From Nocardioides thalensis (GTDB lineage Bacteria > Actinomycetota > Actinomycetes > Propionibacteriales > Nocardioidaceae), in NCBI RefSeq assembly GCF_013410655.1, contig NZ_JACCFP010000001.1, forward strand, positions 1,116,001 through 1,180,000: 64,000 bases of DNA, written 5' to 3'. The first letter of the stretch is position 1. Every line of letters starts with the position of its first letter. Of this stretch, positions 24,556-32,543 are shown in pieces. The notes beneath the pieces are model-generated. The model was given only the letters and a program-made list of their open reading frames with translations, was not told where the DNA came from and did not search any database. A program made the translations under genes and the position numbers.

Positions 24556-25497
24556 GTGGCCGACGCAGTGACGACGAGAGGACCGGGGCGCGACCAGCGT
24601 GGCCCGATGGAGCGGCTCGTCCGCATCGCCGCGGTGCTGCACGCCCGCGGGAAGGCGGGCATGTCCGGCGAGCAGCTCGTCGAGGTGGCGGGCTTCACCG
24701 GCGAGGACGCCTCCGACCAGCTCGCCCGCGAGATCCGCCACCTGCGCAAGCAGGGCTGGCAGATCGACAACGTCGCCGGTCCCGGCCAGGGTGCGCACTT
24801 CCGGATGGCCACGGTCGACAACCGGCTCACGCTCCAGCTGACCCAGCCGCAGCAGCGCGCCCTCCAGCAGGCCGTGCTGCTCGCCGACCGCGGCGACCTC
24901 GTCCGGCGCCTCGGGCTGCCCGAGACCTCCAAGCCCGATGACGTGGCGCCGCTCCTGGAGGTGGCCGCGCGCGACGACGCGCTAGACGCCGTGGTGCGCG
25001 CGACCTCGCTGCGCTCGCTGCTCCGGTTCCACTACAAGGGCTCGGCCCGGGTCGTGCACCCGGTATCGGTCAGCGCCCAGTACGGCCGGTGGTACCTCCG
25101 CGGGCGCGAGGACGGTGCCGACGGCGTCGTCAAGGCGTTCGTGGTGTCGCGCATGTCCGACGTCCACGCCGACGCGCCCGGCACCGCCGAGACTCCCGCG
25201 CCCGTGCGCCATCCCGGCCTCCACCCGATGAGCTGGGAGATCGACCCGCCCGTCGACGTCGAGCTCCGCACCACCGCCGACTACGTGCCCGACGTGCAGC
25301 GCTGGCTCGGCGACCCGGCGTCGGTCGAGGAGCAGGGGGACCACGTCGTGCTGCGCTACCTGGTCACCCACCGGGCGGCGTTCCGCACCCGCCTCTACGA
25401 CCTCGGCACCCGGGTCACGCTGCTCGGCCCCGACGAGGTGCGGCGCGAGGTCATCGCCGAGCTGCGCGAGCTCGCCGGGCACGGGAGCGGTGCCTGA
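24556..25497 (+). CDS. WYL-domain transcriptional regulator, PafB-like
   Basis: A 313-aa regulator: an N-terminal winged-helix DNA-binding region (about residues 15-85, with MERLVRIAAVLHARGKAGMS) and a WYL domain around residues 150-230 (FHYKGSARVVHPVSVSAQYG, WYLRGRE with the namesake Trp-Tyr-Leu). WYL domains sense nucleic acids. Its stop overlaps the start of a second WYL gene by one base, so the two are co-translated like PafB-PafC, the DNA-damage activators of actinobacteria. The N-terminus differs from canonical PafB, and neither pafA nor tatA/tatC is nearby. Confidence 0.85.
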   Translation: MADAVTTRGPGRDQRGPMERLVRIAAVLHARGKAGMSGEQLVEVAGFTGEDASDQLAREIRHLRKQGWQIDNVAGPGQGAHFRMATVDNRLTLQLTQPQQRALQQAVLLADRGDLVRRLGLPETSKPDDVAPLLEVAARDDALDAVVRATSLRSLLRFHYKGSARVVHPVSVSAQYGRWYLRGREDGADGVVKAFVVSRMSDVHADAPGTAETPAPVRHPGLHPMSWEIDPPVDVELRTTADYVPDVQRWLGDPASVEEQGDHVVLRYLVTHRAAFRTRLYDLGTRVTLLGPDEVRREVIAELRELAGHGSGA

Positions 25498-26498
25498 TGT
25501 CGACGCCCAGGTACGTCGCTCGCGTCGCCCGCCTGCCGCGTGTGCTCGAGCGGCTGATCGCCGAGCCCGACGGCATCCCGCTGGCCACGCTCGCCGCCGA
25601 GCTCGACGTGCCCGTCGACGAGCTGCGGGTCGACCTGATGGCTTACTACACCGCCGACGTCGACTCCGACCTGCTGATGGGCCTCACCCGGCCGGAGGTG
25701 CTGGAGTTCCTCGGCCCCGACGGCGACACCGTCGACCCCAACCAGGCCGACATCGTGCGCATCAGCGAGGGCCGCCCGCTCGACGAGCTCGGGGTGCAGT
25801 ACGTCGACGCGTCCGAGCTCGCACTGGTCTACACCGCCGCGCGGGCGCTGCTCGACATCGAGCCCGACAACGACGACCTCGCGGAGGCGCTCGCGGTGCT
25901 CACCGCGACCATGGGCGTACCGCTCGCGGACGGCGCGGCCGGCGTACCCGACATCCCGCGGTGGAACCGGCCGCTCGGTCCGCTCCAGCAGGCGCAGGCC
26001 GCCCGCCGGCGGGTGCGGATCAGCTATTCGCGGGCGTGGCGGCCGGGCGCGGGGGAGCGGGTCATCGAGCCCTACCGGCTGGTCCAGACGCGCCGCGGCT
26101 GGGAGGTCGACGCCGGGCCGATCGACGACCAGGGCCAGATGCGCACCTACCTGCTCTCCAACATCCGCGACGCCGAGGTGCTCGACGACACCTTCGAGCT
26201 GCCCGACGACCTCGCCGGCCGGCTCGCGAAGCAGCGCGAGCGCGCCGTGGTCGACGTGGTGCTGCCGCACTCCGGGCGCTGGGCGGCCGACATGTACGCC
26301 GAGGACGTCGAGGTGCTCCAGGCCGACGAGGAGGTCGTGAAGCTGCGGCTCGGCCTCCTGCCGCCGTTGGAGCAGCGGGTCGGCATGCTGCTGCTCGCCG
26401 CGGGGCCGGAGGCCTTCGTCGTGGACCCGCCCGCGCTCGACTCCGCGGGCGCGGTGCTGGCCGAGGAGCTGCTGACCCATCACTCGCTCCAGGTTTGA
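25497..26498 (+). CDS. WYL-domain transcriptional regulator, PafC-like
   Basis: A 333-aa partner of the preceding WYL protein. It starts at ATG 25497, where the last base of the previous stop is reused (TGATG). The N-terminal helix-turn-helix (ARLPRVLERLIAEPDGIPLATLAAELDV) resembles PafC. The WYL region, near RVRISYSRAWRPG and VIEPYRLVQTRRGWEVDAG, has WEV where WYL normally stands. It probably forms a heterodimer or a fused-like complex with its neighbour. Which genes it regulates is unknown. Confidence 0.85.
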   Translation: MSTPRYVARVARLPRVLERLIAEPDGIPLATLAAELDVPVDELRVDLMAYYTADVDSDLLMGLTRPEVLEFLGPDGDTVDPNQADIVRISEGRPLDELGVQYVDASELALVYTAARALLDIEPDNDDLAEALAVLTATMGVPLADGAAGVPDIPRWNRPLGPLQQAQAARRRVRISYSRAWRPGAGERVIEPYRLVQTRRGWEVDAGPIDDQGQMRTYLLSNIRDAEVLDDTFELPDDLAGRLAKQRERAVVDVVLPHSGRWAADMYAEDVEVLQADEEVVKLRLGLLPPLEQRVGMLLLAAGPEAFVVDPPALDSAGAVLAEELLTHHSLQV

Positions 26499-26515
26499 CT
26501 GTCGGCGGGCCGGGT

Positions 26516-26528
26516 TAGGGTGCGCTTC
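26516..26528 (+). promoter_or_regulatory. Candidate leaderless -10 element deciding the metzincin start
   Basis: TAGGGT ends 7 bases before GTG 26529. The upstream in-frame GTG at 26520 overlaps this hexamer and so is unlikely to be the start. Confidence 0.5.
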
Positions 26529-27731
26529 GTGACCCTCGGACATCGCCATATCGCCGCCCTCGTCTCTGCTCTCACCCTCTGCCTCGTCGCCGCCGTGCTC
26601 GGCGCCGCAGGCCCACCCTCGGCCCAGGCCGACCCCGATCCGGGGCTGCCGCGGCTCGCCGCCGGCACCGGGTCCGACGTCTCCGTCAGCGCTGCGGTGC
26701 TGCGGGCGGCCCAGGTCGGTGACGCGTTCACGCTCGACCTCCCCGGCGGCGCCGCGACCGCGGTGGTCGGCTATCGGGACGAGCAGCCGCAGTTCACGGG
26801 CTTCTCGGGCGAGATCGGTGACCGCGGCTGGTTCTACGCCGTCGTCGGCCCCGACGGCAGCGTGCGGATCGACGTCGACCTTCCCGACGGCGTCTACACG
26901 ATCGATGGCGGCAACGACGGCAGCGACGACTACGTCGGCCGCATGCAGCCCACCGTCCCCCACGAGGAGGTCGACGACTCCGTCACGCCGCCGGTCCAGG
27001 CTCCGGTGACCACCGGTCCCGCCACCGACGCGGGTGCCGCCGGACGCACGCGCTGGATCAAGGTCCTGATGGTCTACACGCCGAAGGCCCAGGACCTCGT
27101 GGGCGGCCGGAAGAAGATCAAGATGCTGGCCCGGGCCGGCATCAACCAGGCCAACACTGCCTTCAAGAACTCCCGCATCAACGCGCGGTTCGTGCTCGTC
27201 GGCATCAAGAACGCCCGGTCCAAGGAGGCCTCGCTCCTCAAGAACCTGAAGTCGCTCTGGAAGCGTGACGGGCGGTTCGACCGGGTGCCGCGCTGGCGCA
27301 ACCGTGCGCGCGCCGACCTGGTGCAGATGATCTCGTGGAAGGCCGACCCGAACGGCGCCTGTGGCTACGGCTACCTCCGGCCGCCGTCCCGCTACGCCTA
27401 CTCGATCACGACCGCGAGGTGCGCGCTCGGCGCCAAGGGCACCGCCCACGAGCTCGGCCACAACCTCGGCGCCGACCACGACGCGGCAGCGGGCTTCAAG
27501 CCGACCTCGAAGCTGCCGGCCCGGGGCTACGTCAACCTCAGCCGCCGCTGGATCACCGTCATGGCGTACTGGACCAAGTGCACCAACGCCGGCGTCTACT
27601 GCCGCAAGATCCCCTACTTCTCCAACCCGAAGGTGAAGCTCAAGGGAGCTCGCACGGGCCGGTTCGGCAAGGCCGACAACCACGTGGTCATCAACCGGCG
27701 GGCCGACGAGGTGCAGCGCTTCCGCAAGTGA
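26529..27731 (+). CDS. Secreted zinc metalloprotease of the metzincin (reprolysin-like) group
   Basis: A 400-aa exported protease. A signal peptide (about residues 1-34, ending SAQADPD) is followed by a roughly 140-residue pro-region, then the catalytic domain beginning KVLMVYTPKAQD. Zinc ligands are in HELGHNLGADHD (residues 307-318), the extended HExxHxxGxxHD motif, and VMAYWT provides the Met-turn. The catalytic region is Lys/Arg-rich. It is predicted to degrade proteins outside the cell. The lipoprotein gene that follows overlaps by 4 bp, so the two are co-produced. Confidence 0.9.
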   Translation: MTLGHRHIAALVSALTLCLVAAVLGAAGPPSAQADPDPGLPRLAAGTGSDVSVSAAVLRAAQVGDAFTLDLPGGAATAVVGYRDEQPQFTGFSGEIGDRGWFYAVVGPDGSVRIDVDLPDGVYTIDGGNDGSDDYVGRMQPTVPHEEVDDSVTPPVQAPVTTGPATDAGAAGRTRWIKVLMVYTPKAQDLVGGRKKIKMLARAGINQANTAFKNSRINARFVLVGIKNARSKEASLLKNLKSLWKRDGRFDRVPRWRNRARADLVQMISWKADPNGACGYGYLRPPSRYAYSITTARCALGAKGTAHELGHNLGADHDAAAGFKPTSKLPARGYVNLSRRWITVMAYWTKCTNAGVYCRKIPYFSNPKVKLKGARTGRFGKADNHVVINRRADEVQRFRK

Positions 27732-28846
27732 TCAGGCCGGCTGCCGCGGCGCTCGCGGCGGTGCTGCTGCTCTCGTCGTGCGACGGCGCGGAGCCGGCAC
27801 CGCCGCCCGCGTCGTCGCCGCCGAGTGCCGAACGGCCGCCGGTGTTCCTGGCCTCCGACGTCCCCGACGGGTCGAGCGGGAGCCTGGTCGCCGTGGCCGA
27901 CGGCGAGGTGGTGGCCTGCGAGGGCTGGGGCGAGAGCGACCGCGAGGCGGGCACGCCGAGCGGCTGCGACACCATCTACGACATCGGCTCGGTGAGCAAG
28001 CAGTTCACCGCCGCGGCGGTGGTCAAGCTCCAGATGCAGGGGCTGCTGAGCGTCACCGACACCCTCGGCGACTTCTTCGCCGACGTGCCGGCGGACAAGC
28101 GTGGAGTGACCGTCCGCCAGCTGCTGACCCACACGGCCGGCCTGGTGGAGTCACTGGGCGACGACTACGAGCCTCTCGACCGCGAGGAGATGATCTCGGC
28201 CGCGCTGGCCGCCGACCTGGTGACACGGCCGGGTGCGCGCTACCGCTACTCCAACGTCGGCTACAGCCTGCTCGCCGCGATCGTCGAGGAGGCCTCCGGC
28301 AAGGACTACGAGGCATACCTGGCCGAGGAGCTGTTCGGGCCCGCCGGGATGTCGCAGACGGGCTACGTACTGCCTGACTGGGACCAGACCGACGTCGCGG
28401 TGGAGTACGACGCCCGCAACCGCGCGCAGGGGCGCCCCTACGACCATCCCTGGGCCGACGACGGTCCGTACTGGAACCTCCGCGGCAACGGAGGGCTGCT
28501 CTCCACCGCCCACGACATGGGCCGGTGGCTCCTGGCGCTGGAGGGCGACGACGTGCTCGACGAGCGCGCGAAGGCCGAGCTGTTCCACCCTCGGGTGCTG
28601 GAGCAGCCGGGCGGTGAGACGCGCTACGCCTACGGATGGGTGGTCGCCGACACGCCCCTGGGGCCGGTCACCTGGCACAACGGGGGCAACGGGTGGTCCT
28701 ACGCCGAGCTCACCCGGCTGCCGGACAGCGGGGCGGGGCTGTTCTGGGTCACCAACCAGTCCCGCAGCTCAAAGGACGGCTGGAGCCTCGAGCGACTCCG
28801 CCCGTCGCTGACCGAGACAGTGGCAGCCCGGCTCGTCGAGGACTGA
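27728..28846 (+). CDS. Serine hydrolase lipoprotein, class C beta-lactamase/PBP4-like
   Basis: A 372-aa exported lipoprotein: the N-terminus VIRPAAAALAAVLLLSSC ends in a lipobox with Cys18 for lipid attachment. The S12-family motifs are SVSK (nucleophile Ser88, Lys91), RYSNVGYS as the YxN motif, and WHNGGNGWS near the C-terminus for HxG. Such proteins are D-peptidases, esterases or amidases acting at the outer face of the membrane; true beta-lactamase activity is not implied. GTG 27728 overlaps the protease stop (GTGA). The serine residue in NQSRSSKDGW near the end is not conserved. Confidence 0.9.
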   Translation: MIRPAAAALAAVLLLSSCDGAEPAPPPASSPPSAERPPVFLASDVPDGSSGSLVAVADGEVVACEGWGESDREAGTPSGCDTIYDIGSVSKQFTAAAVVKLQMQGLLSVTDTLGDFFADVPADKRGVTVRQLLTHTAGLVESLGDDYEPLDREEMISAALAADLVTRPGARYRYSNVGYSLLAAIVEEASGKDYEAYLAEELFGPAGMSQTGYVLPDWDQTDVAVEYDARNRAQGRPYDHPWADDGPYWNLRGNGGLLSTAHDMGRWLLALEGDDVLDERAKAELFHPRVLEQPGGETRYAYGWVVADTPLGPVTWHNGGNGWSYAELTRLPDSGAGLFWVTNQSRSSKDGWSLERLRPSLTETVAARLVED

Positions 28847-28856
28847 CGCGCACCTG

Positions 28857-29243
28857 TCAGCGGTGCGCGCCCTCGTAGCGCCGGCCGCGGTCGAGCCGGT
28901 CGGCCTCCTCCAGTCGCGCCGCCTGCGCGAGGCGCTCGCGGTCGAGGCGGTCGCGCTGCTCCTTGGCCACCGCGCCGAGCCGGTCGGCCTCGGCCTGGGC
29001 CTGCTCCGCCTCCGCCTCGAGGCGCCGGACGTCGGCGTCCTTGGCATCGAGCCGGGACGTGTTCCGAGCAGCGTCCGTCCGGATCGCCTGGGCGTGCTGA
29101 CGGTCGAGGTCGCGCTTCTTCTTCATGGCCGCGGTCACCACCAGGGCGACGACCACGAGGGCGACGACGATCGCCGCAGCGAGCAGCAGCCAACCGGTGT
29201 TGTCGGCCGCGAACTCTCGGATGTTGTCGAGGAACTCGTTCAT
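28857..29243 (-). CDS. Small membrane-anchored coiled-coil protein
   Basis: A 128-aa protein starting at ATG 29243, which has a strong GGAGGA site 7 bases upstream; this excludes the longer reading frame. After an N-terminal helix (MNEFLDNIREFAADNTGW) there is one transmembrane segment at residues 19-39 and then about 85 residues of Ala/Arg/Glu/Asp-rich heptad-like sequence, predicted coiled coil in the cytoplasm. No recognisable domain. Converging end 11 bp from the serine hydrolase stop. It may be a scaffold or cell-envelope anchoring protein, but function is unknown. Confidence 0.75.
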   Translation of the reverse strand: MNEFLDNIREFAADNTGWLLLAAAIVVALVVVALVVTAAMKKKRDLDRQHAQAIRTDAARNTSRLDAKDADVRRLEAEAEQAQAEADRLGAVAKEQRDRLDRERLAQAARLEEADRLDRGRRYEGAHR

Positions 29244-29332
29244 GGCGTCTTCCTCCTTCACCCGGGCTGTAACCACGTGTCCGGAGGGCTATACGCGCGC
29301 CGGGTGGCGCCGGGCGTGTCGCAAGCGCAGGC

Positions 29333-30664
29333 TCAGCCCGCCTCGCCGAGCGCCTTCTCGTCGCCCAGGCGCGCCCGTTGCGCGGCCCGATCGCCCTCGT
29401 GGGCGGCGGTCGGCGCCGAGTCCATGGCCGACCGGCGGTCGCCCGACCAGGTGCCGCGGATGTTGTTGCGGCGGAGCGCGTCGGCGAAGTAGTCGTGCAC
29501 GTCGAGCTCCTTCTGCCGCAGGGCGATCGCGGTCGAGCCGGACCCCGACGGACCACGCTGACCGGTCGGACCGGACGCCGTGGACTCCTCGCCCTGCACG
29601 GCGGCGGCCACCGCTGCGTCGCGCGCCTCCTGCAGCCGCTCGCCGATGCGGATCCCGTAGGCCTCGTAGAAGGCGAGTCGGGCGGTGATCGTGGCGACCG
29701 GGCGCTCGACGTACTTGCGGGCCTTGCGGTCCCACGCGACCGTGGTGTCGCGGTCGGGGGAGGCGAGGTAGCGCTCGCAGTCGGAGACCATCTGCACGAG
29801 GAGCGACTCGTAGAGCGCGCGGGTGACGGCGATGTCGGTGGCGAAGCCGTACATCGTCACTGCGGTGGAGTCGCTGTTGATCGTGCACCGCAGGTCGTTG
29901 GCGTGGGCGATGTTGACGAGCAGGCGCACGTAGCGCGCCAGCCCGCGCTTGCCCCGCTCGCCGATGCGGTAGTGCTCGGACACCGGCTGGTCGCGGCGCT
30001 CCTGCCGGGCGGTGTGGGCGCGCGCGACGGCGAGCGCGACGGAGTGGCGCGTGGCCAGGCTCTGCGCCCGGGCGAGGAACGCGTCGCGCTCGTGCTCGTT
30101 GCGGGTGCCCTCGGCCTGCCGCAGCAGCTTGGCGATCTTGGCGAGGGTGTCGTCGGTGGCGCGGTGGTCGAGCTGCTCGAGGCCCTCGCGCGCGTAGGCG
30201 AGGTGGAGCAGGTCGGCGGTCACGGGCTGGCCGATGTCCTCCAGCAGCCGGAGGTGGGTGGTGCGGAACGCGGCGCCGTGGTCGCGCTCGCCGCACAGGT
30301 GGTGGGCGATCTCGTGGAGCACCACCAAGCCGCGCAGCGCCCACTGGCCGCCGACCTCGAACGGCGGCACCGCGATGGTCAGCGTGTCGGGCTCGTAGTG
30401 GGCCTGGGTGCGGCCGTTGCGCGGTCGCACGGACACGTCCAGCTGCTCGCGGCTGTCGTAGGCCTTCCCGTGCTCGCGCAGGTGGCCGAGCACCTTCGCG
30501 ACGTACGACGCCGCGGCCTCCGGGTCGGTGAAGCGCGGCTCGACCTCCGGCGCGTAGGTCTCGCCGTCGATCGTGACCGTCGGCCGGTCGGGGTCGGTCG
30601 CGTCGAGCCAGGCGAGCAGCTGGTCCTCGGCGGCGTAGACCGCCCGCTGGTCGGGATCCCTCAT
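29333..30664 (-). CDS. Metallohydrolase (TIGR04338-like) with DUF2786 domain
   Basis: A 443-aa protein with two parts. Residues 1 to about 175 hold an HExxH zinc motif (VLHEIAHHLCGERDHG) and the framework seen in actinobacterial TIGR04338 putative metallohydrolases. Residues 175-370 contain the DUF2786 helical block (DTLAKIAKLLRQAEGTRNEH). The C-terminal 80 residues are low-complexity and charged. ATG 30664 (MRDPDQRAVY) was chosen because the fold begins there. The two-domain fusion suggests a peptidase acting on a DNA- or phage-related substrate, but this is speculation. No partner gene is adjacent. Confidence 0.8.
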   Translation of the reverse strand: MRDPDQRAVYAAEDQLLAWLDATDPDRPTVTIDGETYAPEVEPRFTDPEAAASYVAKVLGHLREHGKAYDSREQLDVSVRPRNGRTQAHYEPDTLTIAVPPFEVGGQWALRGLVVLHEIAHHLCGERDHGAAFRTTHLRLLEDIGQPVTADLLHLAYAREGLEQLDHRATDDTLAKIAKLLRQAEGTRNEHERDAFLARAQSLATRHSVALAVARAHTARQERRDQPVSEHYRIGERGKRGLARYVRLLVNIAHANDLRCTINSDSTAVTMYGFATDIAVTRALYESLLVQMVSDCERYLASPDRDTTVAWDRKARKYVERPVATITARLAFYEAYGIRIGERLQEARDAAVAAAVQGEESTASGPTGQRGPSGSGSTAIALRQKELDVHDYFADALRRNNIRGTWSGDRRSAMDSAPTAAHEGDRAAQRARLGDEKALGEAG

Positions 30665-30742
30665 GGCCACGAGTCTGCCCGCCCGGGCCGACAGGACGGG
30701 GAGGTCATCCACAGGGCACGGGGCCGACGGCCGCGAAAACGA

Positions 30743-30772
30743 CGAGAGGGCCTCCCGTGGGAGACCCTCTCG
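30743..30772 (-). terminator. Intrinsic terminator of tRNA-Lys
   Basis: An 8-bp GC-rich hairpin, CGAGAGGG/CCCTCTCG, whose loop region itself pairs through CTCCC and GGGAG. On the minus strand it is followed by TCGTCGTTTTCG, a weak T-tract, just downstream of the tRNA. Confidence 0.65.
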
Positions 30773-30778
30773 ACCCTG

Positions 30779-30851
<73 letters not shown>

Positions 30852-30919
30852 TAGCGCCGGGCGCGAGGAGAAACATTAGCAGCGGCAGGACGACTCGGCG
30901 AAATCGAGGGTCACTCCTG

Positions 30920-32500
30920 CTACCTCGACTCCAGGACCGCCTGGGCCGCGTTGTGGCCCGCGATCCCGGAGACCGCGCCACCCCGGCGCGCGCCGGAGCC
31001 GCAGAGCAGCACGCTCTCGATCTCGGTCTGCACGCCCCACCGCTCGGCCGGCGTCTCCAGCCGGGTCCGCTTGGTCACCCAGGGCCAGTCCAGGTCGCCG
31101 TGGAAGATGTGGCCGCCGGGCATCGCGACGTCGGCCTCGATGTCCTGCGGGATCTTCGCCTCGATGCACGGGTTGCCGTCCGCGTCGCGCGCCAGGCAGT
31201 CCTCGATCGGGTCGACCAGGTGGGCGTCGAGGGAGGCCAGCGCGCGGCGTACGGCCTCCGCCTTCGTGGCCTCGGGGTCGTCGGCGAAGAGCCGCGCCGG
31301 CGTGTGCAGGCCGAAGTAGGTCAGCGTGTGCCGGCCCTCCGGGGCGCCCTTGCCGAGGATCGACGGGTCCGTCAGCGTGTGGCAGTAGACCTCGCCGGGC
31401 AGCGGATCGGGCAGCTTCCCCGAGGCCGCGGCGACGTAGGCCGCCTCGAGCGTGGAGTAGTCCTCGGCGAGGTGCAGGGTGCCCGCGAACGCCACTGCCG
31501 GGTCGACCCCGGACCTGAGCCGGGGGAGCCGGTCGAGCAGCAGGTTGATCTTGAGCTGCGCTCCTTCGGGCTTGGCCTCGGCGTCCTCGGGCTCGCCGAG
31601 CAGGATGTGCAGGACCCAGGGCGCGACGTTGGCCAGGACGTGCCGGGCGCGTACGGCGCGCTCGTCCTGCCCGTCGTGCCAGACCACCTCGGCGCCGTCC
31701 TCCGCGGTGGCGCCGGGCCGGATCGCGCTGACGCCGGCTCCGGTGACGATCTCCGCGCCGGCCTTCGTCGCCGCCCGGTGGAGGGCGTCGGTGACCGCGC
31801 CCATGCCGCCCACGGGCACCCGCCACTCGCCGGTGCCGTTGCCGATGAGGTGGTAGAGGAAGCAGCGGTTCTGCACCAGGGTCGGGTCGTGCAGGGACGC
31901 GAACGTGCCGATCAGCGCATCGGTCGCGACGATGCCGCGCACCGTGTCGTCGGCGAAGCGCCGCTCGATCACCTCGCCGATCGGCCGCTCCACCACGTCG
32001 TCCCAGATGTGGCGGGGCACCTGGGCGCGGATGTCCGGCGTCCGCGGCAGCGGCTCCAGCAAGGTCGGCGCGACCGCCCGGGCGAGCGCGCCCAGGTCGT
32101 TGTAGAAGTCGCGCCACGACCGGTAGTCCTGGGGCGAGCCCGTCAGCTCCTCGAACGACTTCCTGGTCTCCTCGCCCTCCGCCCGCTCGACCAGGAGTCC
32201 GCCGGGCTTCCCGTCACGCAGCACCGGGGTGTAGGACGCGGTCGTCCGGCTCTCGAGCCGCAGGTCCAGGCCGAGGTCGGCGACGATCCGGTCGGGCATC
32301 AGCGAGACCAGGTAGGAGTAGCGCGAGAGCCGCGCCGACGTGCCCGCGAAGGGCTCGGTCGAGATCGCGGCGCCGCCCACGTGGGGGAGTCGCTCGAGCA
32401 CCAGCACCGACAGTCCGGCTCGCGCCAGGTAGGCGGCGGCGGTCAGTCCGTTGTGCCCGGCACCGACGACGACGGCGTCGTACTCGTTCCTCGAGGTCAC
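30920..32500 (-). CDS. NAD(P)/FAD-dependent oxidoreductase, phytoene desaturase-like
   Basis: A 526-aa flavoenzyme of the carotenoid-desaturase superfamily. The FAD-binding Rossmann motif VVVGAGHNGLTAAAYLARAG lies at residues 10-29, LERLPHVGGAAIS binds the adenine ribose, and LCGSGARRGGAVSGIAGHNA is the C-terminal FAD-contact motif. GTG 32500 is preceded 6 bases upstream by TAGGGT. It lacks crtB or other carotenoid genes nearby, so the role is probably not classical carotenoid desaturation; many actinobacteria have this PYROXD2-like group of unknown substrate. Divergent from the cytosolic acylase gene across 43 bp. Confidence 0.9.
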   Translation of the reverse strand: MTSRNEYDAVVVGAGHNGLTAAAYLARAGLSVLVLERLPHVGGAAISTEPFAGTSARLSRYSYLVSLMPDRIVADLGLDLRLESRTTASYTPVLRDGKPGGLLVERAEGEETRKSFEELTGSPQDYRSWRDFYNDLGALARAVAPTLLEPLPRTPDIRAQVPRHIWDDVVERPIGEVIERRFADDTVRGIVATDALIGTFASLHDPTLVQNRCFLYHLIGNGTGEWRVPVGGMGAVTDALHRAATKAGAEIVTGAGVSAIRPGATAEDGAEVVWHDGQDERAVRARHVLANVAPWVLHILLGEPEDAEAKPEGAQLKINLLLDRLPRLRSGVDPAVAFAGTLHLAEDYSTLEAAYVAAASGKLPDPLPGEVYCHTLTDPSILGKGAPEGRHTLTYFGLHTPARLFADDPEATKAEAVRRALASLDAHLVDPIEDCLARDADGNPCIEAKIPQDIEADVAMPGGHIFHGDLDWPWVTKRTRLETPAERWGVQTEIESVLLCGSGARRGGAVSGIAGHNAAQAVLESR

Positions 32501-32512
32501 ACCCCGACCCTA
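32501..32512 (-). promoter_or_regulatory. Candidate leaderless -10 element of the FAD oxidoreductase gene
   Basis: On the minus strand TAGGGT ends 6 bases before GTG 32500. It lies back to back with the TAGTGT of the divergent acylase gene, so the two promoters almost touch. Confidence 0.5.
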
Positions 32513-32529
32513 GACCGCCGTGGGGTCGG

Positions 32530-32543
32530 TAGTGTCCCGCGGC
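32530..32543 (+). promoter_or_regulatory. Candidate near-leaderless -10 element of the second acylase-family gene
   Basis: TAGTGT ends 8 bases before ATG 32544. Confidence 0.4.

Noticed and set aside
25395..27683. A 762-codon open frame on the minus strand across the WYL and protease genes
   Set aside because: Antisense to three clear genes, with the residue pattern of a shadow frame.
27728..28846. A true beta-lactamase resistance gene
   Set aside because: The S12 family motifs fit many D-peptidases and esterases, and there is no evidence for beta-lactam specificity.
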